This document shows positions 13,136 through 26,500 of a stretch of 64,000 nucleotides of DNA, piece after piece. The notes beneath the pieces are model-generated. The model had not been told where the DNA came from. It worked only from the letters and a program-made list of their open reading frames with translations, and ran no database searches. The translations under genes and the position numbers were made by a program. Source of the stretch: Tubiluchus corallicola (lineage: Eukaryota > Priapulida > Priapulimorpha > Priapulimorphida > Tubiluchidae); NCBI GenBank assembly GCA_030141605.1, contig JAQGDQ010000372.1:35001-99000 (forward strand). Direction: 5' to 3'. Position 1 is the first letter of the stretch, and the number at the start of each line of letters is the position of its first letter.

Positions 13136-13889
13136 AAAGACGCTAATGACAGCAGACACAACTATATTAAAAAATACATAAACGTGCAGAAATACAAAAA
13201 CAAAAATACAACAACAGTAGTGGCACCTATGATATAAACTAATGTAATCTGACTAATTTATAGCCCCGTGTTGTTAAATTCACAAGTCAAATCCAATCTG
13301 GCAAGTCGCCACCCATCTGTTATCAGCAAATAAATTGAATTACAGAAGACAATATCCTCCGCAAACCTATCTTATTTACTTGGACGCAAATTCTGACAGA
13401 AACGAAGTTAATCAATCGTGTTTCGAATGCAAGACATGCTGTAGTCTCAACTAACGGACCTCCTGGTCATTTTGGCTCATGCAATGTTTACAAAGTTAGT
13501 TACTCTGTTGACTAGTTCGGAGCACATAATATTGATTCTAGTCCAGTTTCGTTTTACGTCACGTTTACAGACCAAGAGGATCAAATTATAAATGGCAGTG
13601 ATTTCTACTGTAAACAACACAACAGTATCACAAGGGCATGCCTGTACGTTGTACGAGTATGTGGCCTGTCCTATAATTCACAGTTTGCACAAGTCTTACC
13701 TCTCCTTTATAAAATTACTAAAAAACCTGTATAGCTAAATGTTTGTCTTATCAGTATATTGAGAATTATATTATTTAGTATTATTGTCCAAGTCAGTAGA
13801 TTTGTTCTTAATCAATAAGCCTAGAAATAATGAGGTTGAACTCAAATCAAAATGTATTTAACTCCTGTTCTTGATTAATTGCATTATTA

Positions 13890-14311
13890 ACCCAAAGTGT
13901 TTTTATCATTTCCTAACAATTTTGACCCGTATTTCACATAAAATCTAAATGCAATTTTTAGTTTAATCAAGACTGACCTTATTTTGTTGCCCGCTAATTA
14001 AATTACATGTATATTCTTTTCTCGGGATTATATAGCAAATCTCATGATTTTAAAAATTACTAATGTTTCCTAAATTAAACTGACAACATTAATGCCCACC
14101 AGTGTCTAAAAAATCTTTTATCTATATTTGGTAAAGGATAGCAAACTAGGTGACTTTATAGTCTATTCGCTATCCTTTCTCTAGTTCTAGATCCATCTAT
14201 ACATTTTAACCATTTTTCAAAATTTATTAGCGATTCTTTTATTAATCATGTTTTATTGTAACACTATAAAGAGATAAATAAATTGAAATTGAATTGAACT
14301 GAATTGAATAC
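13890..14311 (+). mobile_element. LINE 3' end, family A, forward copy
   Basis: Inverted counterpart of 6322-6750, alike over about 400 bp. Plus-sense features are the hairpin 14133-14178 (stem AAAGGATAGC/GCTATCCTTT, inner pair GACT/AGTC at 14152-14163), then a poly(A)-signal-like gagataaataaa, then a (TTGAA)n tail ending about 14311. Having both orientations shows it is dispersed rather than a local duplication. Confidence 0.78.
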
Positions 14312-16942
14312 TACTAAAATTGCCTCAGCGTTCTTGAATAAAAACTTCTTAGTTACCAGCGTATATAGTACACACAAAAAATACAACAAACACCTGTTTG
14401 AGTTCAAAAACTTTAGTAGAAGTAATACAGTTGGAATCAGGATAGAATTACCTAATTAACTATACATTTTTTTAAAGTGGACCTATTGTTCATTATGCAA
14501 AATTTAGTATGTTAAAGAAACAAGCAAATCTGGTTCACATAAACAATGACTAAATGTTAGAGATATAGACTGACAAGTAAACATTGTTAGTTTGATATCT
14601 TTGTCTTAATGCAACACTGAACACTACTTTTTATGGGAAATAAACCCAAGCCTACTACCGTCAAGACCATTACTCGCATTACACAATATAAGTTAGTAAT
14701 GTTTTCTTATTCTTCTTACAATTAGATCTTACTTAAGGACTTACCGTTCATGAGTACCATTCTTAACCAACCAAAATCTTATTAAATTTCACTTTTAATC
14801 AAAATTACATTGTTGCAATATCAAAAACGACCTGGCATACAGATCAAATAGTACAACTATGTTGGCTTTGAGGGGTAAAAAATTACTAAAAACATGGATA
14901 ATTGACTCGCACGACGTGAATTGACGCAGCTGGATGGAAATTGATTAGACCTACTAAAAAAATTTAATTTTTGTCGTACATAATCGACTTTTTAGATACT
15001 GGACAATTTGTACAACTTTGTGTGCAACTGTCAAACTTAATACATGATACGGTGTCACAAACACTGAACAACTCGGTATTTCCAATGTGCAAAGTAATTT
15101 GGAATTGTTATACAACAGCTTTTAAAACGATCATCACATCAAGAAAAACTGCAGTGAACACTTATAATAAAAACGAAGTCATACGAAACAGTTAAAATAA
15201 CTTTCTGAACAGCCCGGCACTAACACATTGCTAAAAATCTATCAGCTCAAGCATTTGTTATTTAAAAAGCTAAAACACTAACACCAAAAAATCAACAAAA
15301 AAACTGTCAAACTTCTTTCTCTATAGTAGGTCTAGGAATACTGAGACTATTATGCTGGTATATTGCTAACTAGTTATCATATACGCAAGTCATGAAATGC
15401 AAAGAGTAGAATGCGTAAAAGCTATTAAAACACTCCTAGGAAATGCATGCAAAAGTTGTAGTTAGTAATGCTAATTGGCTATATTGTAAACTGTCCAAGA
15501 CAAAGCCATATCAGAATTAAAGAAACATGGCTACCTTAACCCATAAACAGTAGCCTGGAAGCTAGCCCGTTCTTGCATAAGATGAGATGCTCTCAAGTCA
15601 TAGAATGTAACTTAGGGTATAACTAAATGCCTTTAACGAATAGAAAAACCTCTTTTGCAATACTTCTCTTCAAGCTACTAATGATAGACCTACACTCCAA
15701 AGCTAAAAATATACCAAAAGATGAAATATAAAATTCTACACCTACAAAATGTAAAACTTTTACGCTGGGCGGTAAAATATTATGGTTGGTCGGGTTACCT
15801 TAACCAAACAACATTTTAAGCTTAATTACATGTGTGTGTGTGTGCTGTGCGTGTTTGTGTGTGTGTGTGCCGTATATTGCTGTACTCATGTACAAAAATT
15901 TCAGAAGTATATAACAACTACTTTTTACTGTTACTCCTAGAAGGATTTCTCCTAAAATGAAGGATCAAAAAGTTTGCTATAAATAGCAAGGGATTTGAGA
16001 TACACTACTGCCTATGATTTTCATTGGCACCACATCATAATAATACAAGAAATTGGTGTTTTAAATGTTTACCAAATTAGAAAAAATTACTAACCTGAAA
16101 ATGGTGCAAATTCTGTCTAATGTACGTAGTAAATTCTGTCTAAAGTAGTAGGCAGGAATAGCATCCCGATTTTAAAAATAGCTGTTAAAGCTGCACTGAG
16201 GACAAAACAAGATTATGCATCAAAATGTAGTCTAGCCACAGCTGATAACAATATCATACTTAAATTTCAATGAAAAGTTTTGTACAGGCAAAAATAAGCT
16301 ATATTAGCTTTGGCGGCAATGTCACTAGTCAATGTCTCTAGCGCATTTAACAACGCACACGCATGTGTGGTAAAAAACAAATAAAAATGTTACTCTATCA
16401 AAACTTTTCTTGCCGACTTTACACAAATTACACCAGAACACGCTTCTCAGATGGGCAAAAATAATCTAGGAATACACCAACTAGGAGGCAGTTAATTTAC
16501 TTATAAACTGTAGTTATATAGAACCCATGAGTCAGTCCTGTATGATGTTCCATTGGGATGCATGTGTGACATGTGTCCCCACAAATTAAAACTATGATCT
16601 GCAAGTAAATTATTATTATCATAGCTGATCTACCTACCACTTTCTAAGATACTGCATGTGATGAATGCAGTAATAAGGATAATATTAACTCCCCTTTTTA
16701 CCAGATATCGTGAAAATTGTATTTAGTCCAGTTTAGAAGTTATTGAATTACTATAGATTTTTTTTAAAAATCTCGAGCACTTTCGCAATGATAATAATTG
16801 TTTAAGTGTTACTGTTGTAACTCACAAAAATATTTCAGGTAAAGCAACCAACTTATTTAAGCCTACAATTTCTCAAGCACACCTCAGTTAGGACTTGCCA
16901 TGGCTAATGGCTGTTGTACAAATGTAATGATTTTATTTGCAG
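14312..16942. other. AT-rich interval with a (TG)n patch
   Basis: No recognisable gene. An interrupted (TG)n microsatellite lies at about 15831-15870. The 74-codon plus frame at 14971-15195 has no domain I recognise. Confidence 0.4.
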
Positions 16943-17559
16943 TGAATCTCCATGTAACCTACTCAACTGCAGAGCGAAAGGAACATCAGTAAGTTTAAGT
17001 TTTTTCCCTGTCAAATGTTACAGTAGCTTAAAATTAAATCTTACAATATAGCTTGCTCAGACTCAAAACCATCATCTGTAAAGTATAGGGAGCAAACTCC
17101 ATCGTTCTGCCTCATCCAGTTCTTTACTCATCGATCACACCTATGAATCCAGTGCTCTCCTACAATTTTAATTTTGAAAAATGCAAAATGATCACTTTGG
17201 AGCAGTTGCAGCGGCACAAGGCAAGCTGGTGCTGTGACATTTAAAAAGCAAGAATGATGAGAAGACGGCAGATTTAATTATGTTACAATAACGAAGCAGC
17301 ACAGTGCGTGATACCAGAAATGACAAGCTAAAATTTTCATACTGTGTACATCATTACTGGTCTTTTTTGTCTCTCACATATAGTGGATTGATGTAGTTGA
17401 ATACAAAACTGTTATTTGAGCTTAACCTTAATAATACCTCTAGCTCTGCTCTTGCTAGGCTTGTTTTTTAGTCTGGCATTGCTTATCTATTCTGATTTCT
17501 ATAATAATTATTAGTGTTTACACGGGTAGTGAAAATCAGACTCGGGTGCCCTTGTCCTC

Positions 17560-18440
17560 ATGCCCGGGTACCCGATTGTTAAGATTCAGTGGCAGCGAAT
17601 AAATTATAATCATTTATATTTGCAAATAATAACAACCACAAGTATATATATAGCTCTTCTGGAAACATCAAAAGAAAGCCTGCAACAACTGACCACAAGT
17701 ATGGAAGAAGTAGCGGGAAAAATTGGATTGAGAATTAGTCAAGAAAAGACCAAAGTTTTGAAAGTGTGGACAAACCAACAGAATGATGTACATATAACAG
17801 TGGGAGGCCAAATGGTTAAGAACGTTACCAGTTTTTCATATCTGGGCAGTGTGATGACCTGTAATGGAGGTACAGAAAATGACATCAGGGGGAGAATCGG
17901 CAAAGCAACAGCAGTATTTAGGAAGATGGGAAAAATCTGGACAAGCAAGAAAATTGACATGAAAATCAAACTTCGTCTGTACAACGCCATTGTGCTGCCA
18001 ACGGCTCTCTATGCCAGCGAAACCTGGAAAGTCACAGCGGAGTTATCAAAGAAACTGAACATCTTCCACCAAAAATGCCTTCGAAAGATACTAAAAATCT
18101 CCTACCGCGACCATGTCACCAATGTAGAAGTTCTTCAACGAGCGCAGTCATTGCGGTTACAAGATATAGTTACAGAGAGAAGAATGAAACTGGCTGGACA
18201 TATTCTCCGTCTATCAGAAAGTCGCTACGCCAAAACAGCAGTACAGTGGGAACCACCTGGTGGGAAACGAAAAAGAGGTCGGCCAAAAACAACGTGGCGC
18301 AGATCCTTCAAAGAAGACCTTCGAGCTGTCAACAGACGTTGGGAAAACGTAGAGAACGAAGCCGCCGATAGAACTCAGTGGAAAATGCTGTCTGCCCAAT
18401 GTGCATCAATGCGCAGGAAGGACTAAGGTCTAAGGTAAGG
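17560..18440 (+). mobile_element. 5'-truncated LINE reverse-transcriptase C-terminus
   Basis: A single open frame to the TAA at 18424 encodes the thumb and C-terminal part of a non-LTR reverse transcriptase. It contains the linker FSYLGSVMTCNGGTENDIRG, the later KLRLYNAIVLPTALYASETW-type block and a C-terminal PPGGKRKRGRPKTTWRR. The catalytic palm box is absent, so the copy is truncated, as is usual for LINEs. After the stop come TAAGG-like repeats (to about 18440), resembling the short-repeat tails of RTE-like elements. Clade is not resolved. The frame is almost intact, so insertion is fairly recent. Confidence 0.85.
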
Positions 18441-20672
18441 TATGCATTTCAACTTACTGCTGTGTTATCTTAGCAATAAGCATTCAGTTATTACAGGCTT
18501 AGACCCTGAACACGAGCTATGAGTCATAAAAGTTAGTGTTTTGCTTATCGGCTGCCTTATCTCCCAGACTTCTTAATTACTTGTATTGCATGTTCTATCA
18601 ATGAATCAGCTACAGTGTAGAGATTATAATAATCTATTGCGATTTTTGTGTTTTGTTAAACTTAACAATCCGCTTGTTGGTATCATTGTTAGTGGCTGGA
18701 AAGCTTTTTAAATGTTAACAAACCATTTCATTTGGATAATTAACCTTTCTGTAAAGAAATTACAGTTTGTTTTCGTAAAGTTTCGTAGGCCAAACCTTCA
18801 GCAAAAATGGTTTGATCTGCAATGCGCTTGTAACTGGATAGAGAAAATATAAGCGCTGCTGGCTTGCTAATGCTGAAATACACTACTATACAGTGTTTCA
18901 AATCGAATGCAGGTTGGCAATGTTCCAGCGCAGTTGTTAATAGTCTGTTAGCATGTATTTGCTATACAGTGCAAGAGTGCCGCAAAAAGCGGCATGTAAA
19001 TTTTTTTCTGGATATTCTATTAACAATATTGTCTACATTTTCACTGTTGGAACCGGGTAGGATTACCAGGCTAGGATAACCAACAATGCGGGTAAGTACC
19101 CGAGTAGCCGATGGAAACACTCAAAATTAATATTATAAAAAATGTAAATTTATTTACTTAACATTTAATGCCCTATTCTAAGTTCATTAGAAGGTTATGA
19201 ATTCAACACTTCAGTGTATTCGGCTTGTTAACTTATAATTATAAGTATAGCTGGTATAAGAATTTAAAATGTTACACAGCCACTGAAACAGCATAACCAG
19301 TGTGAAAAACCAACTCAGGCAATAACGAATTTTGACAGAAGCAAACTTTGAACTTACCGGGCGATTTCAAAAGAACCCAATATGCTCAAACATAGACCGA
19401 CAAACAACTTCGGTACACAAAAACAAGCACGAAAAAGTCGTAAAACACCACCTTAGCAGAATCAAATTATATTTAATGTGGAAAACTGAGAGAGCGGCAA
19501 TGAAATCAAACAACACCAAAAGCTGTAAGCGCCATGATACTCCGGTTCTTGCGAAATCTTCATTACCTTGCGCACTGCTTAACCGGCAACATTTACTATT
19601 TCTCGCGACTCTTATATTCCCTCTTTTTGTACAAACACGTACAATATTATGACGTTCAGGCTGCTCTGCAAATTTTCAAAAATGTTTGTTTTAAGTAAAT
19701 AACCAATTAAATTACTATTAAGTAAATGATCGCGGAATAGCCAAAATGGGGTTTTCAGTACAATACATGTAAAACTGCTTTCATGGTAATTACGATGTCT
19801 TTGTATTGACACATTAATTCTTTTTATTGTATTGATTGACTACCTTACTTGAAGTACTGTTAATAAATTTCTAATGTGGTTATACGTGCAAAGTCTAATA
19901 CGTTTACGTAATATTTTTTCAATATGGCTCATTTAAAATGAAGTCTAATACTTCATGATGGAAGGGATACAAGGTCTACTTAATGGATTGGTATTAGCTG
20001 GATAGTCTGGCTTATTAACACTCACATTCACTTAAAAATGCTCTGCAATGTAAAGCATTAAGTTACTAGCACGTTTTCCGCGTGTGTAAAATGTATGAAC
20101 TTACATTTCTAAGCATGGATGTAGCTTGCACTCTTATGTTGTGTATGAAGAGCTTCCATCAGTGCAAGTCTTTCTCTTAGAAAACCATTTTACCGTTGCT
20201 GTGGAATTCATTTTTTCGCAAAAACTTAGAGTTGGAAGTAACTCTATTGCGGCAACACAATATAAAGATTGCCCAAAAACTTATTACATGAATTAGATCC
20301 GCATCATGGTGAAATAGTTATAGCACTTTATTGAGTTATTGCACAGGCAAGTAACCAAAAAATGGATGTGAATAGCAATTATATAAAACAAAAGAAAAGC
20401 AAACAAGACATTTAAAAATAACAATTAACAAATGTATTATATTTTAAAATAATAAATAATTTCCCTATCTCAACAAATTTTATTTGTGCGTAAACAGACT
20501 TGCAATCAAAAGTGCACCGTTATTATTTGTGCATATATTTCTACAACCATAAAACAACATCTAGACTAGAAAAATTTTTTAGACTACCTTCCATAAACCT
20601 TTGCAAAGAAAAAGTTGCCAATTAAAAATTGGAGCTTATACAAATTTACATTCTTTAAAAGCAAGCTAAAAA
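18441..20672. other. Interval without recognised genes
   Basis: Inverted GTGTTT(A/C)CA words at 17514-17525 and about 19115-19122, each near GGGTA-type sequence, could be ends of an old DNA transposon surrounding the LINE copy, but no clear target duplication is seen. The rest shows nothing supportable. Confidence 0.3.
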
Positions 20673-20834
20673 CTAAAGCGTTTCACCAGTATAATAGGGT
20701 ATAAGTGGTGACTGTGTAAAGGACATAGGCGGTGGCGCATCCTCTTGAGGTGGTGCAGCAGCATCAGAGGAAGGCAGGAGCGCAACGTTGACAAGGGGGT
20801 GCTGACGAGTCGGAGTGACATTTTTATAACCCAT
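20673..20834 (-). CDS. Short Pro/Ala-rich coding-like ORF, function unknown
   Basis: 53 codons from an ATG at 20834 to a TAG at 20673. Segments include MGYKNVTPTRQHPLVNVALL, then PSSDAAAPPQEDAPPP and an end of SPLIPYYTGETL. Composition is much more GC-rich than the flanking DNA, and the frame stays open a further 12 codons upstream, so it may be the terminal exon of a minus-strand gene or a retroelement fragment. A plausible AATAAA lies about 190 nt downstream (20478-20483). No good splice acceptor is visible. I do not recognise the family. Confidence 0.35.
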   Translation of the reverse strand: MGYKNVTPTRQHPLVNVALLPSSDAAAPPQEDAPPPMSFTQSPLIPYYTGETL

Positions 20835-20941
20835 TTTAAATGTCCTTGTTAATGAACTTTTGTAATTAAATTATGCAGATTTCATCTATTTAAATTATTC
20901 AACCTTGCGTGAAGTAATTACAAGTTATTTCGGCAGTCGTA

Positions 20942-21092
20942 AAGATTTCTGACGTGATCACATGCTTCAACGGAGAAAGTGATGTTGCAACGTGGCTGCA
21001 AAAAGTTGAGTTAGTGGCCAAGCTTCTAAAGATTGATGCTGTTGCTTCAATGACGTAGTGTTTTTGGAAGGTGCTGATTTTGACGTCCGAAT
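20942..21092 (+). pseudogene. Retrotransposon gag-like relic
   Basis: Plus frame KISDVITCFNGESDVATWLQ continuing KVELVAKLLKIDAVASMT to a stop at 21056-21058. A VFLEGAD-like piece then follows in another frame (+1/+2 shift). The pattern of a GES/GEGD turn, a W-L-x-K-V-E-L helix and a later FLEG box is as I remember it from gag of LTR retrotransposons in invertebrates. Frameshifted and isolated, so dead. Confidence 0.5.
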
Positions 21093-22251
21093 CTGAAGCC
21101 TCTCATGTAAATTACAGCCACAGCGGGGTTTTCACTTAGAGAATGATCCAAAGGCTAGAGGACACCAGAGGAAGACAAAGATCAATTATTCTTGATTTCT
21201 GCCCACATTTATTCTAACTTAGAATTCTGTAGTGTACGGTGTTAAAATAAAAGTGTTAAACTTATTTCACTAGTTCATTGTTTCTGCTCACAGTCTACCA
21301 TAGTCTTGCTCAAAATATAGCTTCATTACGCAAAATGAACCCAAGTCACTCTGCTAAGTAGAGTAGTTGTAAAATACACACTAATGTTATGTGGTACATC
21401 CTAGACGTATCAAGCACTTCAGTAGTTTACTGATATAGTTTCATAAATATCTTCTTTACTGGTGATTAACAATCCATTTCTAATCAAGTCCTGTCTTGCT
21501 TAACTTCAGTCATTAAGCCTTGACTGAAACCGGGGTAGGTATTATAGAAGTACACGTCTATCTTGATCTTCTGCAATCAGTTGCCAAAATTTGAAAGCTT
21601 TGTGGAACATCACAAAAATAAGAAGCCTCAAATGGTGATACAAATACTACCAATTGTGTTTAAAGGGAAGCATACTGCGTTTGAAGCTGCGGCAATGTTT
21701 GTGCATCCTTGGTCATCTAAAAAAAAGTCGCAGACACATCAGAAATAATTCAAAGAAATTAATCAGTAAGAAAAGGTCACTATTGTGATAGCTAACAAGA
21801 ATATAATGATGCAATGAACTATAAATGCATGTAAGGTCCTCAGAAAACAAAGCAAATCACATTTGCACTTCATATTACCATAATATGCAGCTTGCCTCTC
21901 ACTTAATCACATTTTTACAAATTCTGTAATTCAGTTGTGGTTTTGTCAAACGCGTTTATGTACGTTAAACCTTCCCTTTATACTAAATGACTTCAGACAA
22001 TACTTGGTGAATTCTTATAAAGGAGGCCAAGCAAAATTTCAACAATATGGAATAACAGGATAATATGGAATAGACAGAGAAAAAACAATGATTCAAAACC
22101 TTAAATAAGGTATACTGTATAATTTAGAAACAACTTTTCTGAGCTTTGTGTTCACCACTGTCTGTAGCTAGTCAAATTTGCTAGGCAGACCCACAAACTT
22201 TTAAATTAAGTGAGTTGAGAACTTAAGGACATTTAAGAACATTTAATTCTG
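21093..22251. other. Interval between gag relic and 30-bp array
   Basis: A 61-codon plus frame (21563-21748) has no motif I know. Nothing else supportable. Confidence 0.3.
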
Positions 22252-23402
22252 AAAACCCATACTTACACATACTTACTTATGAAAACCCACACTTACACAT
22301 ACTTACTTATGAAAGCCCATACTTACACATACTTACTTATGAAAACACACACTTACACATACTTACTTATGAAAACCCACACTTACACGTACTTACTTAT
22401 GAAAACCCATACTTACACATACTTACTTATGAAAACCCATACTTACACATACTTACTTATGAAAACACACACTTACACATACTTACTTATGAAAACCCAC
22501 ACTTACTCGTACTTACTTATGAAAACCCATACTTACACATACTTATGAAAACCCACACTTACTCGTACTTACTTATGAAAACCCACACTTACACATACTT
22601 ACTTATGAAAACCCATACTTACTTATGAAAACCCATACTTACACATACTTATGAAAACCCATACTTACACATACTTACTTATGAAAACCCATACTTACAC
22701 ATACTTACTTATGAAAACCCATACTTACACATACTTACTTATGAAAACCCATACTTACTTATGAAAACCCATACTTACACATACTTACTCATGAAAACCC
22801 ATACTTACACATACTTACTTATGAAAACCCATACTTACACATACTTACTTATGAAAACCCATACTTACTTATGAAAACCCATACTTACACATACTTACTC
22901 ATGAAAACCCATACTTACACATACTTACTTATGAAAACCCATACTTACACATACTTACTTATGAAAACCCATACTTACACATACTTACTTATGAAAACCC
23001 ACACTTACACATACTTACTTATGAAAACCCATACTTACACATACTTACTTATGAAAACCCATACGTACACATACTTACTTATGAAAACCCATACTTACAC
23101 ATACTTACTTATGAAAACCCACACTTACACGTACTTACTTATGAAAACCCATACTTACACATACTTACTTATGAAAACCCACACTTACACATAGTTACTT
23201 ATGAAAACCCATACTTACACATACTTACTTATGAAAACCCATACTTACGCATACTTACTTATGAAAACCAATACTTACGCATACTTACTTATGAAAACCC
23301 ACACTTACACATACTTACTTATGAAAACCCACACTTACACATACTTACTTATGAAAACCCATACTTACACATACTTACTTATGAAAACCCATACTTACGT
23401 CT
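22252..23402. repeat. 30-bp minisatellite, about 38 units
   Basis: Unit of 30 bp made of atgaaaaccca(t/c)ac plus ttacacatacttactt. Several 20-bp units lack one internal 10-mer (near 22615, 22745, 22865), which suggests the 30-mer arose from 10-bp sub-steps (acttacacat/acttactt). Because 30 is divisible by three, frames of MKTHTYTYLL repeats open up across it; these are not proteins. The array ends about 190 bp beyond the stop codon of the minus-strand aminotransferase. Confidence 0.96.
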
Positions 23403-23591
23403 TTTAGGCAAAATTGTCAAAAAATATAGTTATGCCCAAACATGTATAAAAATCAAAATTCCTTAAATCTTCCTTAAGATGTCAGATAGCTTGCAACGGC
23501 CAAGGACAACAATGAGGTGAAAAAATACTCAAATAAACTTTCTGCAGGCATAACTAAGACAGAAACTGACAGCAAGCAGCACATACCATTA

Positions 23592-26500
23592 CTAATTTGT
23601 GGACTGTTTCTTCTGTCTCCAGGCCTGAAACTCTGTATTTACCGTCACGTAATCTGCAAAGCAGTTGTAGGGTGCTACAGAGATACGAAGCCAGGTGGCA
23701 CCAGCTATTGGGAATGTGGTGATCTGCACGTTACGGTCCAGAAAAAAATCTCGCCGTAAAGCATTAGCATCAGTCTAAAAAATTGCAAATAAGCAATTAT
23801 GAAACCATTTCATTTAACAATTATTAATGTCTGAGCAGGAATGGGCCAGCAAACAAAACAGATAATAAACTTTGGTGCACATAATCATTCAGTTCTTCTT
23901 CTTCCCAGCTTTTCCCTATGCGGGGTCGCCGTTGTGAATGAATCTTCTCCACGCATTCCTGTTGTTGACCATCTCTTCATTTACGTCTTCAATTCCCACA
24001 TGATCTTCACCGACTCTTCTTTTCAGGTGTCCATACCATCGCAATCTTGCGAGGCTTCCACTACTTTTACTGTTCCTCTGATATTATTATTTCTAATTTT
24101 ATCTCTTCTTGTTATTCCCACCATCCATCTCAACATCCTCATCTCCACCACACCCATTTTCTTCTCTTCGGTCTTCTTTGGAGAAGCTGCTTCCAGCCCA
24201 TAGATTAGAGCGGGTCTGACCACTTCTTTGTGGACTTTACCTTTAAGTCTCACCGACTCATTCATAGAAGGTTTTGGCGCAGTTTTTACAGGCGGATGCC
24301 CTTCCTGACCCTAACCCTCCCTATTTATCCGAGCTTGGGACCGGCACTGAGTTGGGCTGGCTTGCCCCCCCCCCCCTGTGGTTAGGTTGCATATAATCAT
24401 TTAGTTACTGATAATAAAACACAGCTTACGATCATTACCTAAACAGCTTTCTAACACACCAAGCAGCTGAAGAGTGGAGAAGCAAGATAATAGTATTTGT
24501 CATTAACTTCAAGCAGTTAAGTTTGACAGACAGTCAGTCAGTCAGTCAGTCATGATAAAAATCACTTAGTTTCAATTGAAAGTAGTATTGCACACAGACA
24601 ATGAAACATTCCACACTAAAAATCAAAAATTTTTAGAACATCCTTTTTGTTATATCCTTTTTCCGACAAACGGTAATTCTTTTTTATACAAATCAGCCTA
24701 AGCAAAGGGGGCATTGATACTCAGGCTACCACAAAAATATTGAAATATGTCAGCAGAACCAAAAAATATAGCTTTCTTAGAAGTAATTTGGCGAACGACT
24801 AGGGTACATGTTATCGTTTTTCTTGAAAAGGATGAAGTTACAGTTATTAGGGAAGCAATTTTATTGTAAAAAATTCCATAGGTAAAGCGCCCTCCTCCCA
24901 GAGAAGAAACTGGATTGACAAGCAACCAAACTGCATCAAAAAATGTCAAGGGTAAAAAATGAAAACAACTGATATTTGAAAAGCAATAGCGAAAATCTTG
25001 AAAGAGTTGAGAATCAGCAACAAACAATAAACAGAGACTAAAAGACAAAATGCGAAATTTAAAGCAACTAATTAAGTTTGTCTAAATTAGAATGCAAAAA
25101 ACTACCTGCTTGTTAAAAAATGATTTATCAATACTTAGTTAATCATGATAATTTACCAACAATATCACACAAAAACTCTACCACATACTGATGTCTGATT
25201 ACCACCTACCATATTTCCGCTACGGTATCCCTTCACTTCTGGGAGCCGAATCAGCCGCATGTATGGTGCTTCCATGTCTTTAGGGATAGGCAGCTTCTCC
25301 ATGTTCCATTCCCGAGACAAGTAGTCAGCTGCTTTATCAGCTAGAGGAATGCAATAAGTTCTTATCCCTGCCTAAAACAAACGTAAACGAAAAATATGTA
25401 AGATAGTGATAAAAGCCACTAACAATAATAATAATAATATAATATGGTTATAATAGTTAAATGATGCAAGGTTGAATTTAAAAAAATAATAAGAAATACA
25501 AATGTATTTGTGGTGGAAAAGAAAAACATAAGATAACACACAACTGTATAGATTTGAAACTATAGAAAATAACAATGTAATTAAAGCATCTGAAACTATC
25601 CTAGTTTTACGAGTATCAGCCTAAATAAGCTTGTAAACAGGAAACTTTTGCATAAATCTGTTAAAATCAAGTGAATATCATAACAAAATCAGCAAAACTC
25701 GAGTAATGATTGGCCATTTACCCACAACTCGTCTGACCCCTGATATTTTTGTTAACGGTGAATTTAGTAAACAATTTTAAGCTGTACAAGTTCATTCGTC
25801 ATGTTGATGCTCCATAAATCACTACTAAAGGAAGTTTAAGCCACTATGTTTGCCAGGCAGACTATTAGACAAAATCTATGATTTATTGTTGACACTTTAC
25901 TGCATAGAGATCATCAGATGACCTCCTCTCATCACAAAATCTATGACTTATTGTTGACACTTTACTGCATAGAGATCATCAGATGGCCTCCTCTCATCAC
26001 AAAATCTATGACTTATTGTTGACACTTTACTGCATAGAGATCATCAGATGACCTCCTCTCATCACAAAATCTATGACTTATTGTTGACACTTTACTGCAT
26101 AGAGATCATCAGATGGCCTCCTCTCATCACAAAATCTATGACTTATTGTTGACACTTTACTGCATAGAGATCATCAGATGGCCTCCTCTCATCACAAAAT
26201 CTATGACTTATTGTTGACACTTTACTGCATAGAGATCATCAGATGGCCTCCTCTCATCACAAAATCTATGACTTATTGTTGACACTTTACTGCATAGAGA
26301 TCATCAGATGACCTCCTCTCATCACAAAATCTATGACTTATTGTTGACACTTTACTGCATAGAGATCATCAGATGGCCTCCTCTCATCACAAAATCTATG
26401 ACTTATTGTTGACACTTTGCTGCATAAAGATCATCAGATGGCCTCCTCTCATCACAAAATCTATGACTTATTGTTGACACTTTACTGCATACAGATCATC

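Noticed and set aside
17515-19124. A complete DNA transposon surrounding the LINE fragment, with GTGTTT-type ends
   Set aside because: The end similarity is short and imperfect and no target duplication is convincing.
22279-23407. MKTHTYTYLL repeat frames as a repetitive protein
   Set aside because: 30-bp unit containing ATG and no stop in this frame; unit deletions and stops break it, there is no flanking unique coding sequence, and no splice context.
24023-24203. Plus-strand 120-codon frame at 23841-24203 as a membrane protein
   Set aside because: It is the antisense of the clear reverse-transcriptase fragment on the minus strand.
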